A stretch of DNA of 19,139 nucleotides from positions 9,447 to 28,585 of the forward strand of contig DBMK01000167.1 of the NCBI GenBank assembly GCA_002298885.1, written 5' to 3'. Shown piece after piece: positions 6,422 through 14,534 of the stretch. A program made the position numbers and the translations under genes. The notes beneath the pieces are model-generated. The model worked only from the letters and a program-made list of their open reading frames with translations. It was not told the DNA's origin and did no database searches. How positions within the stretch are numbered: the first letter of the stretch is position 1; each line of letters opens with the position of its first letter. This DNA comes from Anaerolineaceae bacterium UBA700 (GTDB taxonomy: Bacteria > Chloroflexota > Anaerolineae > Anaerolineales > Anaerolineaceae).

Positions 6422-7309
6422 ATGAAGCCAGCTCCATTCGAATATTATGCCCCAACCAGCGTCGTGGAGGCGCTGGACCGTCTCGACCAGCTTGGTTACG
6501 ACGGTAAGGTTTTAGCTGGCGGGCAGAGCCTGATCCCTGCAATGAATTTCAGGATGGCTCGTCCCGCAGCGCTCGTCGATCTCAACGGGGTTGCAGAATT
6601 ATTTTACGTCAAACCCGCCCCCCAGGGTGGCTACCTGATCGGGACGATGACCCGGGATACAACCGTTGAAACTCATCCGGAAATCGCGCGCAAATACCGC
6701 GCTTTGAACCAGGCCTTTGTGACCTGGGCTCATCCTCAAATACGCAATCGCGGTACTTTTGGCGGGGCCCTGGCGCATGCCGATCCTGCCGGACAGCTTC
6801 CGGGGGTATCGCTGGCCCTGGAATTTCGCATGAAAGTCAACGGCAAAGCCAGCGGAGAACGCTGGGTGGACGCCAAAGATTTCTTCGCCGGCCCCTTTAC
6901 CACGGTAATCGATCCGAGTGAGATGCTGACCGAAGTCTTCATGCCGGATATCGCTCCCGGCACGGGCACCAGCTACCAACAGGTGGCGCGCACGCACGGA
7001 TCGCAGTTCCAGGTTGCGGTCGCCGTCATGGTGGTAGTGGATTCGGGCAGCCGCTGCCAGAAAGCCAACATCGCCATGCTGGCCGTCGGCGAGCAGCCTA
7101 TCCTGGCCGTCCAGGCCGGCAAGCTGCTGGCAGGCCAGCCGCTCAACGATCAGAACATTGAAGCAGCCGCCCGGCTCGTGGCCACCAAGGAGATCGATCC
7201 CGGGACGGATATCCATGCTACGGCAGAGTACCGCCGCCATGTAACAGAAGTGCTGGTTCGCCGTGCTCTTAAAGACGCATTGGCGGATGCTACCCGGCGA
7301 GGAGGTTGA
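6422..7309 (+). CDS. Molybdenum hydroxylase 1, FAD subunit (CoxM-like)
   Basis: A 295-residue FAD-binding subunit of the molybdopterin dehydrogenase family (CoxM / XDH FAD domain), within the usual 280-300. It carries electrons between the 2Fe-2S subunit and the final acceptor. FAD-pyrophosphate motifs are visible: AGGQS at 32-36 and IRNRGTFGGALAHADPAG at 107-124. The N-terminus MKPAPFEYYAP is typical of the family, and ATG 6422 follows AGGAGG (6406-6411) by ten bases, so the longer in-frame extension from 6236 inside the DinB gene is rejected. It leads a FAD, 2Fe-2S, Mo order as in coxMSL operons. The 2Fe-2S gene starts two bases after its stop. There is no extra 4Fe-4S insertion of the kind seen in 4-hydroxybenzoyl-CoA reductase. 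Confidence 0.88.
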   Translation: MKPAPFEYYAPTSVVEALDRLDQLGYDGKVLAGGQSLIPAMNFRMARPAALVDLNGVAELFYVKPAPQGGYLIGTMTRDTTVETHPEIARKYRALNQAFVTWAHPQIRNRGTFGGALAHADPAGQLPGVSLALEFRMKVNGKASGERWVDAKDFFAGPFTTVIDPSEMLTEVFMPDIAPGTGTSYQQVARTHGSQFQVAVAVMVVVDSGSRCQKANIAMLAVGEQPILAVQAGKLLAGQPLNDQNIEAAARLVATKEIDPGTDIHATAEYRRHVTEVLVRRALKDALADATRRGG

Positions 7310-7310
7310 A

Positions 7311-7793
7311 ATGGGCGGTGAATTTAGAGTCAGTATAAAAATTAACGGCAAAGTGTACGAGCGCGCTGTCGAGCCGCGCATGCTCTTGAGCGATTTTATC
7401 CGCCACGAAGCAGCCCTGACCGGCACCCACGTCGGCTGTGAGCACGGCGTTTGCGGCACCTGCACCGTCCTTTTCGACGGCATGCCCACGCGCTCCTGCC
7501 TGGTTTTTGCCGTGCAGGCCAACGGCCACGAGGTGGTGACGGTAGAAGGCCTGGGGACGATGGAGAAGCTGCACCCGCTTCAGCAGGCGTTCCAGGAAAA
7601 ACACGCCCTTCAGTGCGGTTTCTGCACGCCGGGTTTCCTGATGACCCTCGTTCCATTCGTAGAAAAACATCCCCGCCCAACCGACGAAGAGATTCGCGAG
7701 GCCATCGGCGGCAACCTGTGCCGCTGCACCGGCTATGAAAATATCGTTGAAGCGGTTAAATTGGCATCTGAAATGATGCAGACCGGTAAATAG
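7311..7793 (+). CDS. Molybdenum hydroxylase 1, 2Fe-2S subunit (CoxS-like)
   Basis: A 160-residue small subunit with two [2Fe-2S] clusters that passes electrons from the Mo site to FAD. The plant-ferredoxin-type cluster is held by C43, C48, C51 and C63; the second, in the helical domain, by C102, C105 and the CRC pair C137/C139, ending in the usual CRCTGY. All eight cysteines are present and the length is typical. ATG 7311 follows GGAGG (7301-7305) by five bases, and the ribosome-binding site overlaps the end of the FAD gene, implying tight coupling. The Mo subunit starts 15 bases after its stop. Confidence 0.92.
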   Translation: MGGEFRVSIKINGKVYERAVEPRMLLSDFIRHEAALTGTHVGCEHGVCGTCTVLFDGMPTRSCLVFAVQANGHEVVTVEGLGTMEKLHPLQQAFQEKHALQCGFCTPGFLMTLVPFVEKHPRPTDEEIREAIGGNLCRCTGYENIVEAVKLASEMMQTGK

Positions 7794-7808
7794 TGAAGAG
7801 GTGATGCC

Positions 7809-10148
7809 GTGGAAAGCAAATATATAGGCAAGCCCATCAAACGACTTGAAGATCCGCGACTGCTCACCGGACAGGCTCTCTTCACTGACGATGTTCACCT
7901 GGACGGTTTGTTGCACGCCGCATTTCTGCGCAGCGACTACGCTCACGCCCGCATCAAGAGCATCGACGTCTCAGAAGCTCTTAAACGGCCGGGGGTAGTT
8001 GCAGTTTACACGACCGAGGATTTTGGCGATTACTGGCACGTTGGCCCGCTGCAGGTGCCGCCGCCCATCGCCATCCCCAATTCGAAATTTCACGCCAAGG
8101 GTCTGCCGCCGATCGCCAAGGACAAGGTACGCTTTTCTGGCGAGCCCCTGGCGGTTGTTGTGGCCGAAACCCGTTACATTGCCGAAGACGCGGCCGGCGA
8201 TATCGTGGTTGATCTTGAACCCCTGGATGCAGTCGTCGACCTGGAAAAAGCTTGGGAGGATACCTCCGTGCTGGTCCACGAGGACATCGGCACGAACATG
8301 GCCGCCCTGGTTAAACAGGAAAAAGGCAGCTATGCCGAAGCCGCGGCCAAAGCAGACCTGGTGATCAAGCGCAAATTCCACATCGATCGCGGCGGCGCCG
8401 GCGCTATGGAAAACCGCGGCCTGGTGGCAAGCTGGGATAATCGCACCCAAAGTATGACTATCTGGACCAACAATCAGGCGCCCATCCCCCTGCGCAATAC
8501 GGTCGCCTCAAACCTGGGACTTTCAGATAGCCAGGTGCACGTCATCACAGCCTTCACCGGCGGCGGCTTTGGACCCAAGATCATGACCTCGCAGGCGGAT
8601 GACGTTCTGCTGCCCTGGATTTCAAAGAAGCTCAACCGCCCGATCAAGTGGATCGAAGACCGGCGTGAGAATTTCCTGGCTACCACCTCAGAGCGCGACC
8701 AGGTGCATTTCTGCGAGCTGGCCCTGACCAAAGAGGGCAAAATCCTGGGTTTCAGCGACGTCTTTTATCACAACACCGGCGCATACTGCCCCTACGGCAT
8801 GACCGTCCCGTTGAATACCATGACCCACACCATGGGCTCTTACATCGTTCCCAATTTTTATACCGAAGTGCGCATGGTTTTCACCAACAAGATGGTTGTT
8901 TCGCCCGTACGCGGCGCAGGACGCATGTATGGCAATTACGTGATGGAACGCATGTTAGATGCCGCCGCACGCGAGCTGAAAATGAGTGTCGTCGATATCC
9001 GGCGCATCAATCTGATCCAGCCAGACATGTTCCCCTACCGCACTGGCATTACCGGCCAGGATTTCGTTGAAAACGTGGTCGACAGCGGCAATTATCCTGA
9101 GACCATGCGCAAAGCCCTGGAAATGATCGGCTACGATAAATTCTTGAAAGAGGATCAACCCAGGCTGCGCGCCCAGGGCAAGCACGTCGGCATCGGTGTG
9201 GTGACTTTCGTCGAAGGCACCGGCGTTGGCCCGTACGAAGGCGCTAAAGTAACCATCGAGGGCTCCGGAAAGATCAACGTTGCTACGGGTATTTCTTCCC
9301 AGGGCCAGGGACACATCACCTCATTCGCTCAAATCGTCGCCGAACAGCTCGGCGTTGAACCAAAAGACGTGCGCGTCACTACCGGCGACACCGACCAGTT
9401 CGACTGGGGCGCGGGTACGTTCGCCAGCCGCGGTATGACTGTAGCCGGCACTGCAATTCACCTGGCATCGGTCAATGTGCGTAAGAAGATCCTCAAGCTG
9501 GCCAGCAAGATACTGGAGGCCCCCGAGGAAGAATTGGAAATTACCGGCGGCGAAGTGCGCGTGGCTGATATCCCCAGCAAATCAATCACCTTGGGGAACC
9601 TGGCCAACCGTGCCAATCCCACCCGCGGCGTCATCGAGCCGGGTGTTGAGCCGGGCTTGGAAGCCACGGCTTACTTTGGCCCTCCTTACGGCGCTACCGG
9701 CCAGGGAACCGTGAGCATGGTCGTGGAAGTCGATCCGGAAACCTACGAAGTCAAGATGCAACGTTTTGTGCTTGTGCATGACTGCGGAACCGTGATTAAC
9801 CCGATGATCGTCGAAGGGCAGGTCATGGGCGGTGTGCAAATGGGCATCGGCAACGCTTTTTACGAAGAGATGGCTTACGATGAATACGGCCAGCTTCAAA
9901 ATGCTTCGCTCATGGATTACCTGATCCCATCTGCCACAGAGATGCCGCCTAAAATGGAACTCGGGCACGTCGCTTCGCCTTCGCCGCTCAATCCATTGGG
10001 CCTCAAAGGCGTTGGCGAAGCAGGAGCCATCCCGGCTCCCGCCTGTTTCCACCAGGCTGTGGAAAATGCTCTGGAAAACAGGATTGAAATCACCCAATCG
10101 CCGATGAGTCCCAGCCGGCTGTTCGAATTGGCACACAAAAATAAGTGA
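7809..10148 (+). CDS. Molybdenum hydroxylase 1, Mo-binding subunit (CoxL form-II-like)
   Basis: The 779-residue catalytic subunit of a xanthine oxidase-family enzyme, which hydroxylates a carbon using water. Seen: GGGFGPK (251-257) for cofactor binding, PVRGAGR (366-372) in the active-site loop, and GVGEAG with the catalytic glutamate E737. The loop resembles the AYRGAGR of form-II CoxL-like proteins, not the AYRCSFR with Mo-Cu cysteine of true aerobic CO dehydrogenase, so CO oxidation is unlikely. It starts at GTG 7809 behind GAGGTG (7798-7803). With the two genes before it, it forms a complete heterotrimer. The CoxG gene 60 bases downstream suggests membrane association. Substrate not predictable; an N-heterocycle or aldehyde is possible. 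Confidence 0.9.
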   Translation: MESKYIGKPIKRLEDPRLLTGQALFTDDVHLDGLLHAAFLRSDYAHARIKSIDVSEALKRPGVVAVYTTEDFGDYWHVGPLQVPPPIAIPNSKFHAKGLPPIAKDKVRFSGEPLAVVVAETRYIAEDAAGDIVVDLEPLDAVVDLEKAWEDTSVLVHEDIGTNMAALVKQEKGSYAEAAAKADLVIKRKFHIDRGGAGAMENRGLVASWDNRTQSMTIWTNNQAPIPLRNTVASNLGLSDSQVHVITAFTGGGFGPKIMTSQADDVLLPWISKKLNRPIKWIEDRRENFLATTSERDQVHFCELALTKEGKILGFSDVFYHNTGAYCPYGMTVPLNTMTHTMGSYIVPNFYTEVRMVFTNKMVVSPVRGAGRMYGNYVMERMLDAAARELKMSVVDIRRINLIQPDMFPYRTGITGQDFVENVVDSGNYPETMRKALEMIGYDKFLKEDQPRLRAQGKHVGIGVVTFVEGTGVGPYEGAKVTIEGSGKINVATGISSQGQGHITSFAQIVAEQLGVEPKDVRVTTGDTDQFDWGAGTFASRGMTVAGTAIHLASVNVRKKILKLASKILEAPEEELEITGGEVRVADIPSKSITLGNLANRANPTRGVIEPGVEPGLEATAYFGPPYGATGQGTVSMVVEVDPETYEVKMQRFVLVHDCGTVINPMIVEGQVMGGVQMGIGNAFYEEMAYDEYGQLQNASLMDYLIPSATEMPPKMELGHVASPSPLNPLGLKGVGEAGAIPAPACFHQAVENALENRIEITQSPMSPSRLFELAHKNK

Positions 10149-10151
10149 CAT

Positions 10152-10175
10152 TTGTCGAATAGTAAAATTCGACAA
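10152..10175. repeat. 9-bp palindromic inverted repeat before coxG
   Basis: TTGTCGAAT (10152-10160), loop AGTAAA, ATTCGACAA (10167-10175). It is perfect, three bases after the Mo-subunit stop and in the only AT-rich stretch nearby. It could be an operator or a weak terminator (TTTA follows). I could not find a well-spaced promoter beside it. Confidence 0.5.
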
Positions 10176-10208
10176 TTTAGATACAATACTTAGAAAGGGT
10201 TAATCACG

Positions 10209-10844
10209 ATGAAGATTGAAGGCGAGCACACTTTCAATGGCCCGCGCAATGAAGTCTGGGAGATGATTCGCGACCCAGAAGTTCTGGCGTCCGCTCTCCC
10301 TGGCACACAGAAACTCAACAAGTTAAGCGAAACCGATTATGAAGGCGTAATGAACGTACGCATTGGCCCGGTTTCGGGTTCGTTCACTGGCAAGCTGGTT
10401 GTGTCGGATGAAAACCCGCCCGCAAGCTGCACCCTCACCGTGGACGGAAAAGGCGCCCCTGGTTTTATGAAGGGCGTTGGCCATGTAAAGTTCGAAGAGA
10501 TAGATGCCAAGACCACCCACATGACATACGAAGGCGAAGTGACTATCGGCGGCACCCTGGCCAGCGTCGGCCAGCGCATGATCGACAGCGTGGCCAAAAG
10601 CATGATCCGCCAGGGCTTCGAATCAATGGATAAAGCCTTGGAAGCACGCCTGGCCATGAAGGCCGGCCAGCAGGTGGAAGAATACAAGCCGCCCTCAGAA
10701 GCTCAATTCGCAGCCGGCGTCGCCAAGGACGTAGCCAAGAGTTGGACGCAAATTGCCGAAGTGCGCATGATTATGTATGTTGTGCCGGTTGGCATTGCGC
10801 TGGCGTTGATCGGTTTGTTACTCTCGAAGTTATCGGGGCATTAA
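10209..10844 (+). CDS. coxG: CoxG-type SRPBCC protein with C-terminal membrane anchor
   Basis: A 211-residue CoxG-family protein. Residues 1 to about 150 form an SRPBCC/START-like domain with a hydrophobic cavity (start MKIEGEHTFNGPRNEVW, then MKGVGHVKFE). A linker (about 150-176) leads to a tail with one transmembrane helix at about 187-207. In CO dehydrogenase clusters CoxG anchors the enzyme to the membrane and has been proposed to move quinone to it; here the partner is most likely hydroxylase 1 just upstream. The tail from K177 to the end is repeated as an independent gene 59 bases downstream. ATG 10209 follows a GAAAGGG-type site. The order Mo subunit then CoxG supports electron delivery to the respiratory chain instead of to soluble NAD. 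Confidence 0.87.
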   Translation: MKIEGEHTFNGPRNEVWEMIRDPEVLASALPGTQKLNKLSETDYEGVMNVRIGPVSGSFTGKLVVSDENPPASCTLTVDGKGAPGFMKGVGHVKFEEIDAKTTHMTYEGEVTIGGTLASVGQRMIDSVAKSMIRQGFESMDKALEARLAMKAGQQVEEYKPPSEAQFAAGVAKDVAKSWTQIAEVRMIMYVVPVGIALALIGLLLSKLSGH

Positions 10845-10903
10845 TTTGCCACAAAATGGATTCTTTGTTTCAGGGAATCGGAATATTTTATAAGGAGGAA
10901 AAA

Positions 10904-11050
10904 ATGGCTGAAGATACCACCAAAAAAGAGCCTGAGAGCAAAAAAAGCTGGAAAGACATCGCTGAAGTCCGCATGGTCTTGTATGTCGTTCCCGTCGGTC
11001 TGGCTCTGGCTTTAGTCGGTTTCATACTGTCGCAGATCACTGCACGGTAA
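10904..11050 (+). CDS. 48-residue microprotein duplicating the CoxG membrane tail
   Basis: A small protein with an excellent start: ATG 10904, five bases after AAGGAGG (10892-10898). Residues 1-13 are charged and hydrophilic; residues 14-48 align without gaps to the last 35 residues of the CoxG encoded upstream, with 22 identities including KSW, IAEVRM and YVVPVG. It therefore has the CoxG amphipathic linker and transmembrane helix but no SRPBCC domain. Probable role: a single-pass membrane anchor, helix partner or competitor of CoxG. It lies between coxG and the permease, and its stop is followed by a strong stem-loop. I know of no named family for it. A duplication of the coxG 3' end is the simplest origin. 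Confidence 0.8.
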   Translation: MAEDTTKKEPESKKSWKDIAEVRMVLYVVPVGLALALVGFILSQITAR

Positions 11051-11068
11051 TCAATCCATCTTTTTATT

Positions 11069-11118
11069 GTCGCACTACCCCTGTTATCGGGGGTAGGCGA
11101 CCTCCACAGAAAGGAGGT
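11069..11118. repeat. Strong stem-loop pair between microprotein and permease
   Basis: A 12-bp stem with one bulged A: GTCGC (11069-11073) plus CTACCCC (11075-11081) pair with GGGGTAG plus GCGAC (11090-11101), loop of eight bases. A second short stem follows at once: ACCTCC (11100-11105) with GGAGGT (11113-11118). There is no T-tract downstream on the + strand. The rest of the gap to 11226 holds no gene and no recognised riboswitch. The pair may mark an mRNA 3' end, a processing site or a leader structure for the permease. Confidence 0.5.
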
Positions 11119-11226
11119 GGTAGGCATATAAATCATGTAGCAAGAAATTCAAATCATTAAGAATCACACCCATCTTTATTTTGCACCACATTGATCGCCT
11201 CAAACCAAAAAAGGAGAGAATGCATC

Positions 11227-12627
11227 ATGGCTACAAAAGCTAAAGTATTTGGGTATCTGCCGAACGATCAACCCCCAATTGGACAGATGATCCTGTTAGG
11301 TTTCCAGCACGTGCTCACTATGTTTCCTGCCACCGTCCTGTGCGCGTTGCTGATGGGTTTCCCTGTCAACACCGTTTTGCTTGTCACAGGTGTCGGCACC
11401 ATCGTGGCCCTCATCGGGTCGAAACTCTCAATGGGCAAATTCATCCCCCTGTATTACGGTTCCAGTTTCAGCTACATCGCGGCTGTGACTGCCATTACGA
11501 AGCCCACTTTCGGTGTTCCGGCTGATCCCCATCTGCTGTCTGTAGTCCAGGCCGGATTCCTTGCAACAGGTGCTTTGAACGTTGTTGTTGGTCTTCTCAT
11601 CCGTGTTGCTGGCGGTAAGAAAGCCATCGATGTGATCCTGCCCGCAAGCATCACTGGTCCGGTTGCCTGCACCATCGGTATTGGCCTCGGCGCAGCTGCG
11701 TTGAATAACGCCAGCGGCTATCTGGTCAACCCGGCTGGTATTGGCTCCTGGTGGGCGGTGGCAATCATCACGCTCTTTGCCGCTATCCTGTACTCTGTAT
11801 ATCTGCAGGACAAAGGATTCATCGGCATGCTGCCCATTCTGTTGGGCGCCATCACTGGTTACATTTTCAGCGCCATTTTTGGCCTCCTGAATGTCCAGAT
11901 CACACACGCCTTCTTCACACCGCCAGCTTTCACCTTCCCGGTCTTCAATGATCCATTGACCCTGACTGTGATTTTTGGTGTCGGCGTAATGTGCATCGCC
12001 ACCATTCCAGAATCGACTGCCCACCTGTATCAGATCAGCCTGTACGTCGACCACCTGGCTGAGGAACAGGGTCGTCAGAAATACGGCCTGTCTGAATACA
12101 TCGGCCTCAACCTGATGCTCGATGGCCTGGATGATATCATCAATGGTATCTTCGGTTCGACCGCTGGAACTAACTACGGTGAAAATAACTCTCTGATGGT
12201 AATCACCCGCAACTACTCCGGCCCGGTTCTGCTGTGCGCCGGTGGCATTGCCATCATTCTTGGCTTCATCGGCCCCCTGACCGATCTTGTCAATTCCATC
12301 CCCACCGCAGTTGCTGGTGGCCTCTCGATCTACCTGTTTGGCGTAATCGGCATGCAAGGTATTGCGCTCATGATGTCCGAGAAAGTCAACCTGTATGATC
12401 CTCGCCAATTGGCCATCGGCGCCGTTATCCTCATCGTGGGTATCGGCGGCAACATTGGCTTCCCCGGCGGTTTCTTGCCCGTGGGTGGCTTCCTGAGTGG
12501 TCTCTTCCCCCAGGGTCTGCCTGCGATCGCTACCGGTGCTGTACTGGGCATCATCATCAACCTCATCTTCGTGATCTTCAAGCCTTCCCAGGAACGCTCC
12601 GAAGCTGGCACGGTTGAAAAGAAATAA
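11227..12627 (+). CDS. NCS2-family nucleobase (uracil/xanthine-type) permease
   Basis: A 466-residue, strongly hydrophobic transporter of the NCS2 (nucleobase:cation symporter-2) family, with about a dozen or more predicted membrane spans. The family QH motif is Q27-H28 in the first helix (GFQHVLTMFP). Two substrate-site acids are kept: E262 in IPESTAH and E319 in YGENNSLMVITRNYS. The GEN motif resembles uracil transporter UraA more than the xanthine transporters, which carry other residues there, so a pyrimidine or a smaller heterocycle is as likely as xanthine. ATG 11227 follows AAGGAGAG (11211-11218) by eight bases. Its place between two molybdenum hydroxylases suggests it imports their substrate. 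Specificity is inference. Confidence 0.9.
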   Translation: MATKAKVFGYLPNDQPPIGQMILLGFQHVLTMFPATVLCALLMGFPVNTVLLVTGVGTIVALIGSKLSMGKFIPLYYGSSFSYIAAVTAITKPTFGVPADPHLLSVVQAGFLATGALNVVVGLLIRVAGGKKAIDVILPASITGPVACTIGIGLGAAALNNASGYLVNPAGIGSWWAVAIITLFAAILYSVYLQDKGFIGMLPILLGAITGYIFSAIFGLLNVQITHAFFTPPAFTFPVFNDPLTLTVIFGVGVMCIATIPESTAHLYQISLYVDHLAEEQGRQKYGLSEYIGLNLMLDGLDDIINGIFGSTAGTNYGENNSLMVITRNYSGPVLLCAGGIAIILGFIGPLTDLVNSIPTAVAGGLSIYLFGVIGMQGIALMMSEKVNLYDPRQLAIGAVILIVGIGGNIGFPGGFLPVGGFLSGLFPQGLPAIATGAVLGIIINLIFVIFKPSQERSEAGTVEKK

Positions 12628-12653
12628 CCCCATAAAGGGGTAGTGCTCCCCTC

Positions 12654-12741
12654 ATTCAGGCTCCCGGTATCGAACTTCTCACTATCCAGGGTAAGACTGC
12701 AAGGGTAGGCAATCGGGAAGGGAGGTATCGGGAGCCTGGAT
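12654..12741. repeat. Long-range inverted repeat after the permease gene
   Basis: A 13-bp stem with one G-T pair (12654-12666 with 12729-12741) encloses 62 bases. The core CAGGCTCCCG/CGGGAGCCTG is perfect. GGTATCG is also directly repeated just inside both arms. The word GGAGCCTGGAT is shared with the inverted repeat at 5785-5821. It fills most of the gap before the NAD(P)-binding gene. Possibly a dispersed palindromic repeat or a structured leader. Confidence 0.5.
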
Positions 12742-12758
12742 TGTAAGGACTTTAATAA

Positions 12759-13634
12759 ATGATCTTGATCACTGGTGCAAGCGGTAAAACGGGGCTGGCT
12801 ATCCTCCAAAGATTGAGCGATCTGGATGAAGGGGTGCGCGTCCTGGTTCATCGTCCCGAGCAGGTGGCAATTCTGAAGGCTGGCGGCGCTCGTGAGGTAA
12901 TCCTCGGTGACATCGAAAACCAGCAGACGCTGAAAGATGCCTGCCGGGGAATACGGGCAGTGTACCATATCTGCCCGAACATGCACCCGCAAGAATTGCG
13001 AATCGGACGTCAGACGCTGGATGCAGCGCTCCAGGCAAACATCGAGCGTTTCGTCTACCACTCCGTCCTTCATCCGCAGACCGAAGCCATGCCCCATCAC
13101 TGGAATAAACTGCGCGTTGAAGAAATGATCCTTACCACAGGACTGCCCTTTACCATTCTCCAACCCTGTGCATACATGCAAAATGTGCTCGGGTATTGGT
13201 CGAAAATCACCGCTGAAGGTATCTACCCTGTTCCCTACTCTCCTCAGACACGCTTGAGCATGGTAGACCTGGAGGATGTTGCCCAGGCAGCCGTGAAGGT
13301 CCTGGTGGAAGAGGATCATGAAAATGCGACCTATCAACTTTGCGGACCGCAGTCACTGAATCAAAACGAGGTCGCTGGAGTGCTCGGCGAGGTTCTGGGC
13401 AAACCGGTAAAAGCCGAGGGGCAGTCGCCCGATGTCTGGGAGCAGGCCGCCAGGACGAGCGGCATGAACGAATACGCCCGGCAAACGCTCTTGAAAATGT
13501 TTAAGTTTTACGATTCTTATGGTCTCGTTGGCAGTCCTTCCGTTTTAACCTGGTTGTTGGGACGGCAGCCAACCACCTTCCGTGAGTTCGTCCAGCGGAC
13601 CGTCAAGGAAAGAATTGCTCCACCCCAACAATAA
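12759..13634 (+). CDS. NmrA-like NAD(P)-binding protein (atypical SDR)
   Basis: A 291-residue Rossmann-fold protein of the NmrA/atypical short-chain dehydrogenase group. The N-terminal dinucleotide motif is TGASGKTG (residues 5-12). HSVLHPQ and the following HHWNKLRVEEMI segment replace the classical YxxxK catalytic pair, and TGLPFTILQPCAYMQN is typical of NmrA relatives. Such proteins act as NAD(P)H-dependent reductases or as redox-sensing binders without catalysis. ATG 12759 has AAGGA nine bases upstream, a weak site. It precedes hydroxylase 2 by 35 bases and may reduce a pathway intermediate or sense its redox state. No substrate can be named. Confidence 0.8.
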   Translation: MILITGASGKTGLAILQRLSDLDEGVRVLVHRPEQVAILKAGGAREVILGDIENQQTLKDACRGIRAVYHICPNMHPQELRIGRQTLDAALQANIERFVYHSVLHPQTEAMPHHWNKLRVEEMILTTGLPFTILQPCAYMQNVLGYWSKITAEGIYPVPYSPQTRLSMVDLEDVAQAAVKVLVEEDHENATYQLCGPQSLNQNEVAGVLGEVLGKPVKAEGQSPDVWEQAARTSGMNEYARQTLLKMFKFYDSYGLVGSPSVLTWLLGRQPTTFREFVQRTVKERIAPPQQ

Positions 13635-13669
13635 CCAGGTAAGGTTTAAAAAGTTCCGGAGGCAAATGC

Positions 13670-14533
13670 ATGCAACCGTTTGATTACTATAAACCCAAGG
13701 ATTTTGAAGAGGCGTTCCATCTGTTGAACACGCCCGGGAAAAAGGTTTTTCCATACGCCGGAGGCACAGATTTTATCCCCATGACGCGGGATGGTGTCTG
13801 GAAATGCGACGCCGTAGTCGATATTAAGGCTCTGCCAGGTCTGCGAGAGATCAAAGAGACGCCGGAAGGCCTGTTCGTCGGCGCAGCCGCGCGCATGAAC
13901 GAAATCGCTGGCTCAGACCTGGTCCGCTCTCACTGGGATATTCTGGCGCAAGGCGCCGGATCGGTGGGTTCCGAACAGATTCGTAACCGGGCAACCCTGG
14001 GGGGCAATCTGTGCACGGCTTCACCCTGCGCCGATACGCCGCCCGCCTTATACGTTTTAAATGCAACTGTCATCATCCGCAACGTCGAAGGTGAACGGAA
14101 AGTCTCTATTAGCGATTTCTTCAAATGGGTGCGCAAGACAGCCGTCCAGACAGGAGATATTGTGATCGGCGTGGTCGTTCCCAAGCCCCATGCTGGCGCT
14201 TACGGCACGTACGTCAAGCTCAGCCGGCGCAAAGGCAGCGATTTATCCCTGGTGTCGGTAGCCGCTCTGACCTATCCAAACGGCAAAGCAGCCAACTGGC
14301 GCCTTGCTCTCGGCGCCGTCGCCCCCACCCCAATCCGTACCCCTGCGGCTGAAGAAATACTCGAAGAGGGAACCGACGAAATCCACATCGAGCGGGCTGC
14401 AAAGTCTGCTGCAGATACCTCGAAACCGATCAGCGACGTGCGCGCCAGCGAGACGTATCGCAAATTGATGGTAGCCAACATGACTAAACGCGCTGTCCGC
14501 ATGACTCTCGACAAGCGGGAGAAAGGAGGCTGA
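13670..14533 (+). CDS. Molybdenum hydroxylase 2, FAD subunit
   Basis: A 287-residue FAD-binding subunit of the molybdopterin dehydrogenase family. FAD motifs: AGGTD at 30-34 and IRNRATLGGNLCTASPCAD at 104-122. This AGGTD/TLGGNLC version is closer to xanthine-dehydrogenase and related hydroxylase subunits than to the AGGQS/TFGGA version of set 1, so the two trimers are not a recent tandem duplication. ATG 13670 lies seven bases after GGAGG (13658-13662); another ATG at 13666 is out of frame. It ends one base before the 2Fe-2S gene. No 4Fe-4S insertion is seen. Confidence 0.88.
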   Translation: MQPFDYYKPKDFEEAFHLLNTPGKKVFPYAGGTDFIPMTRDGVWKCDAVVDIKALPGLREIKETPEGLFVGAAARMNEIAGSDLVRSHWDILAQGAGSVGSEQIRNRATLGGNLCTASPCADTPPALYVLNATVIIRNVEGERKVSISDFFKWVRKTAVQTGDIVIGVVVPKPHAGAYGTYVKLSRRKGSDLSLVSVAALTYPNGKAANWRLALGAVAPTPIRTPAAEEILEEGTDEIHIERAAKSAADTSKPISDVRASETYRKLMVANMTKRAVRMTLDKREKGG

Positions 14534-14534
14534 T

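Noticed and set aside
7809..10148. Aerobic CO dehydrogenase large subunit
   Set aside because: The active-site loop reads PVRGAGR, lacking the cysteine of the AYRCSFR motif that holds the Mo-Cu centre.
11428..12633. 401-codon open frame on the minus strand
   Set aside because: It lies wholly antisense to the NCS2 permease, has a low-complexity hydrophilic composition and no ribosome-binding site; the permease frame has clear family motifs.
12659..12736. tRNA-like element (GGCTCCC/GGGAGCC acceptor-like stem, 78 bases, TTCGA on the minus strand)
   Set aside because: No D-arm, no anticodon stem, and the TTCGA is not in a paired T-arm at the right distance; only the closing stem resembles a tRNA.
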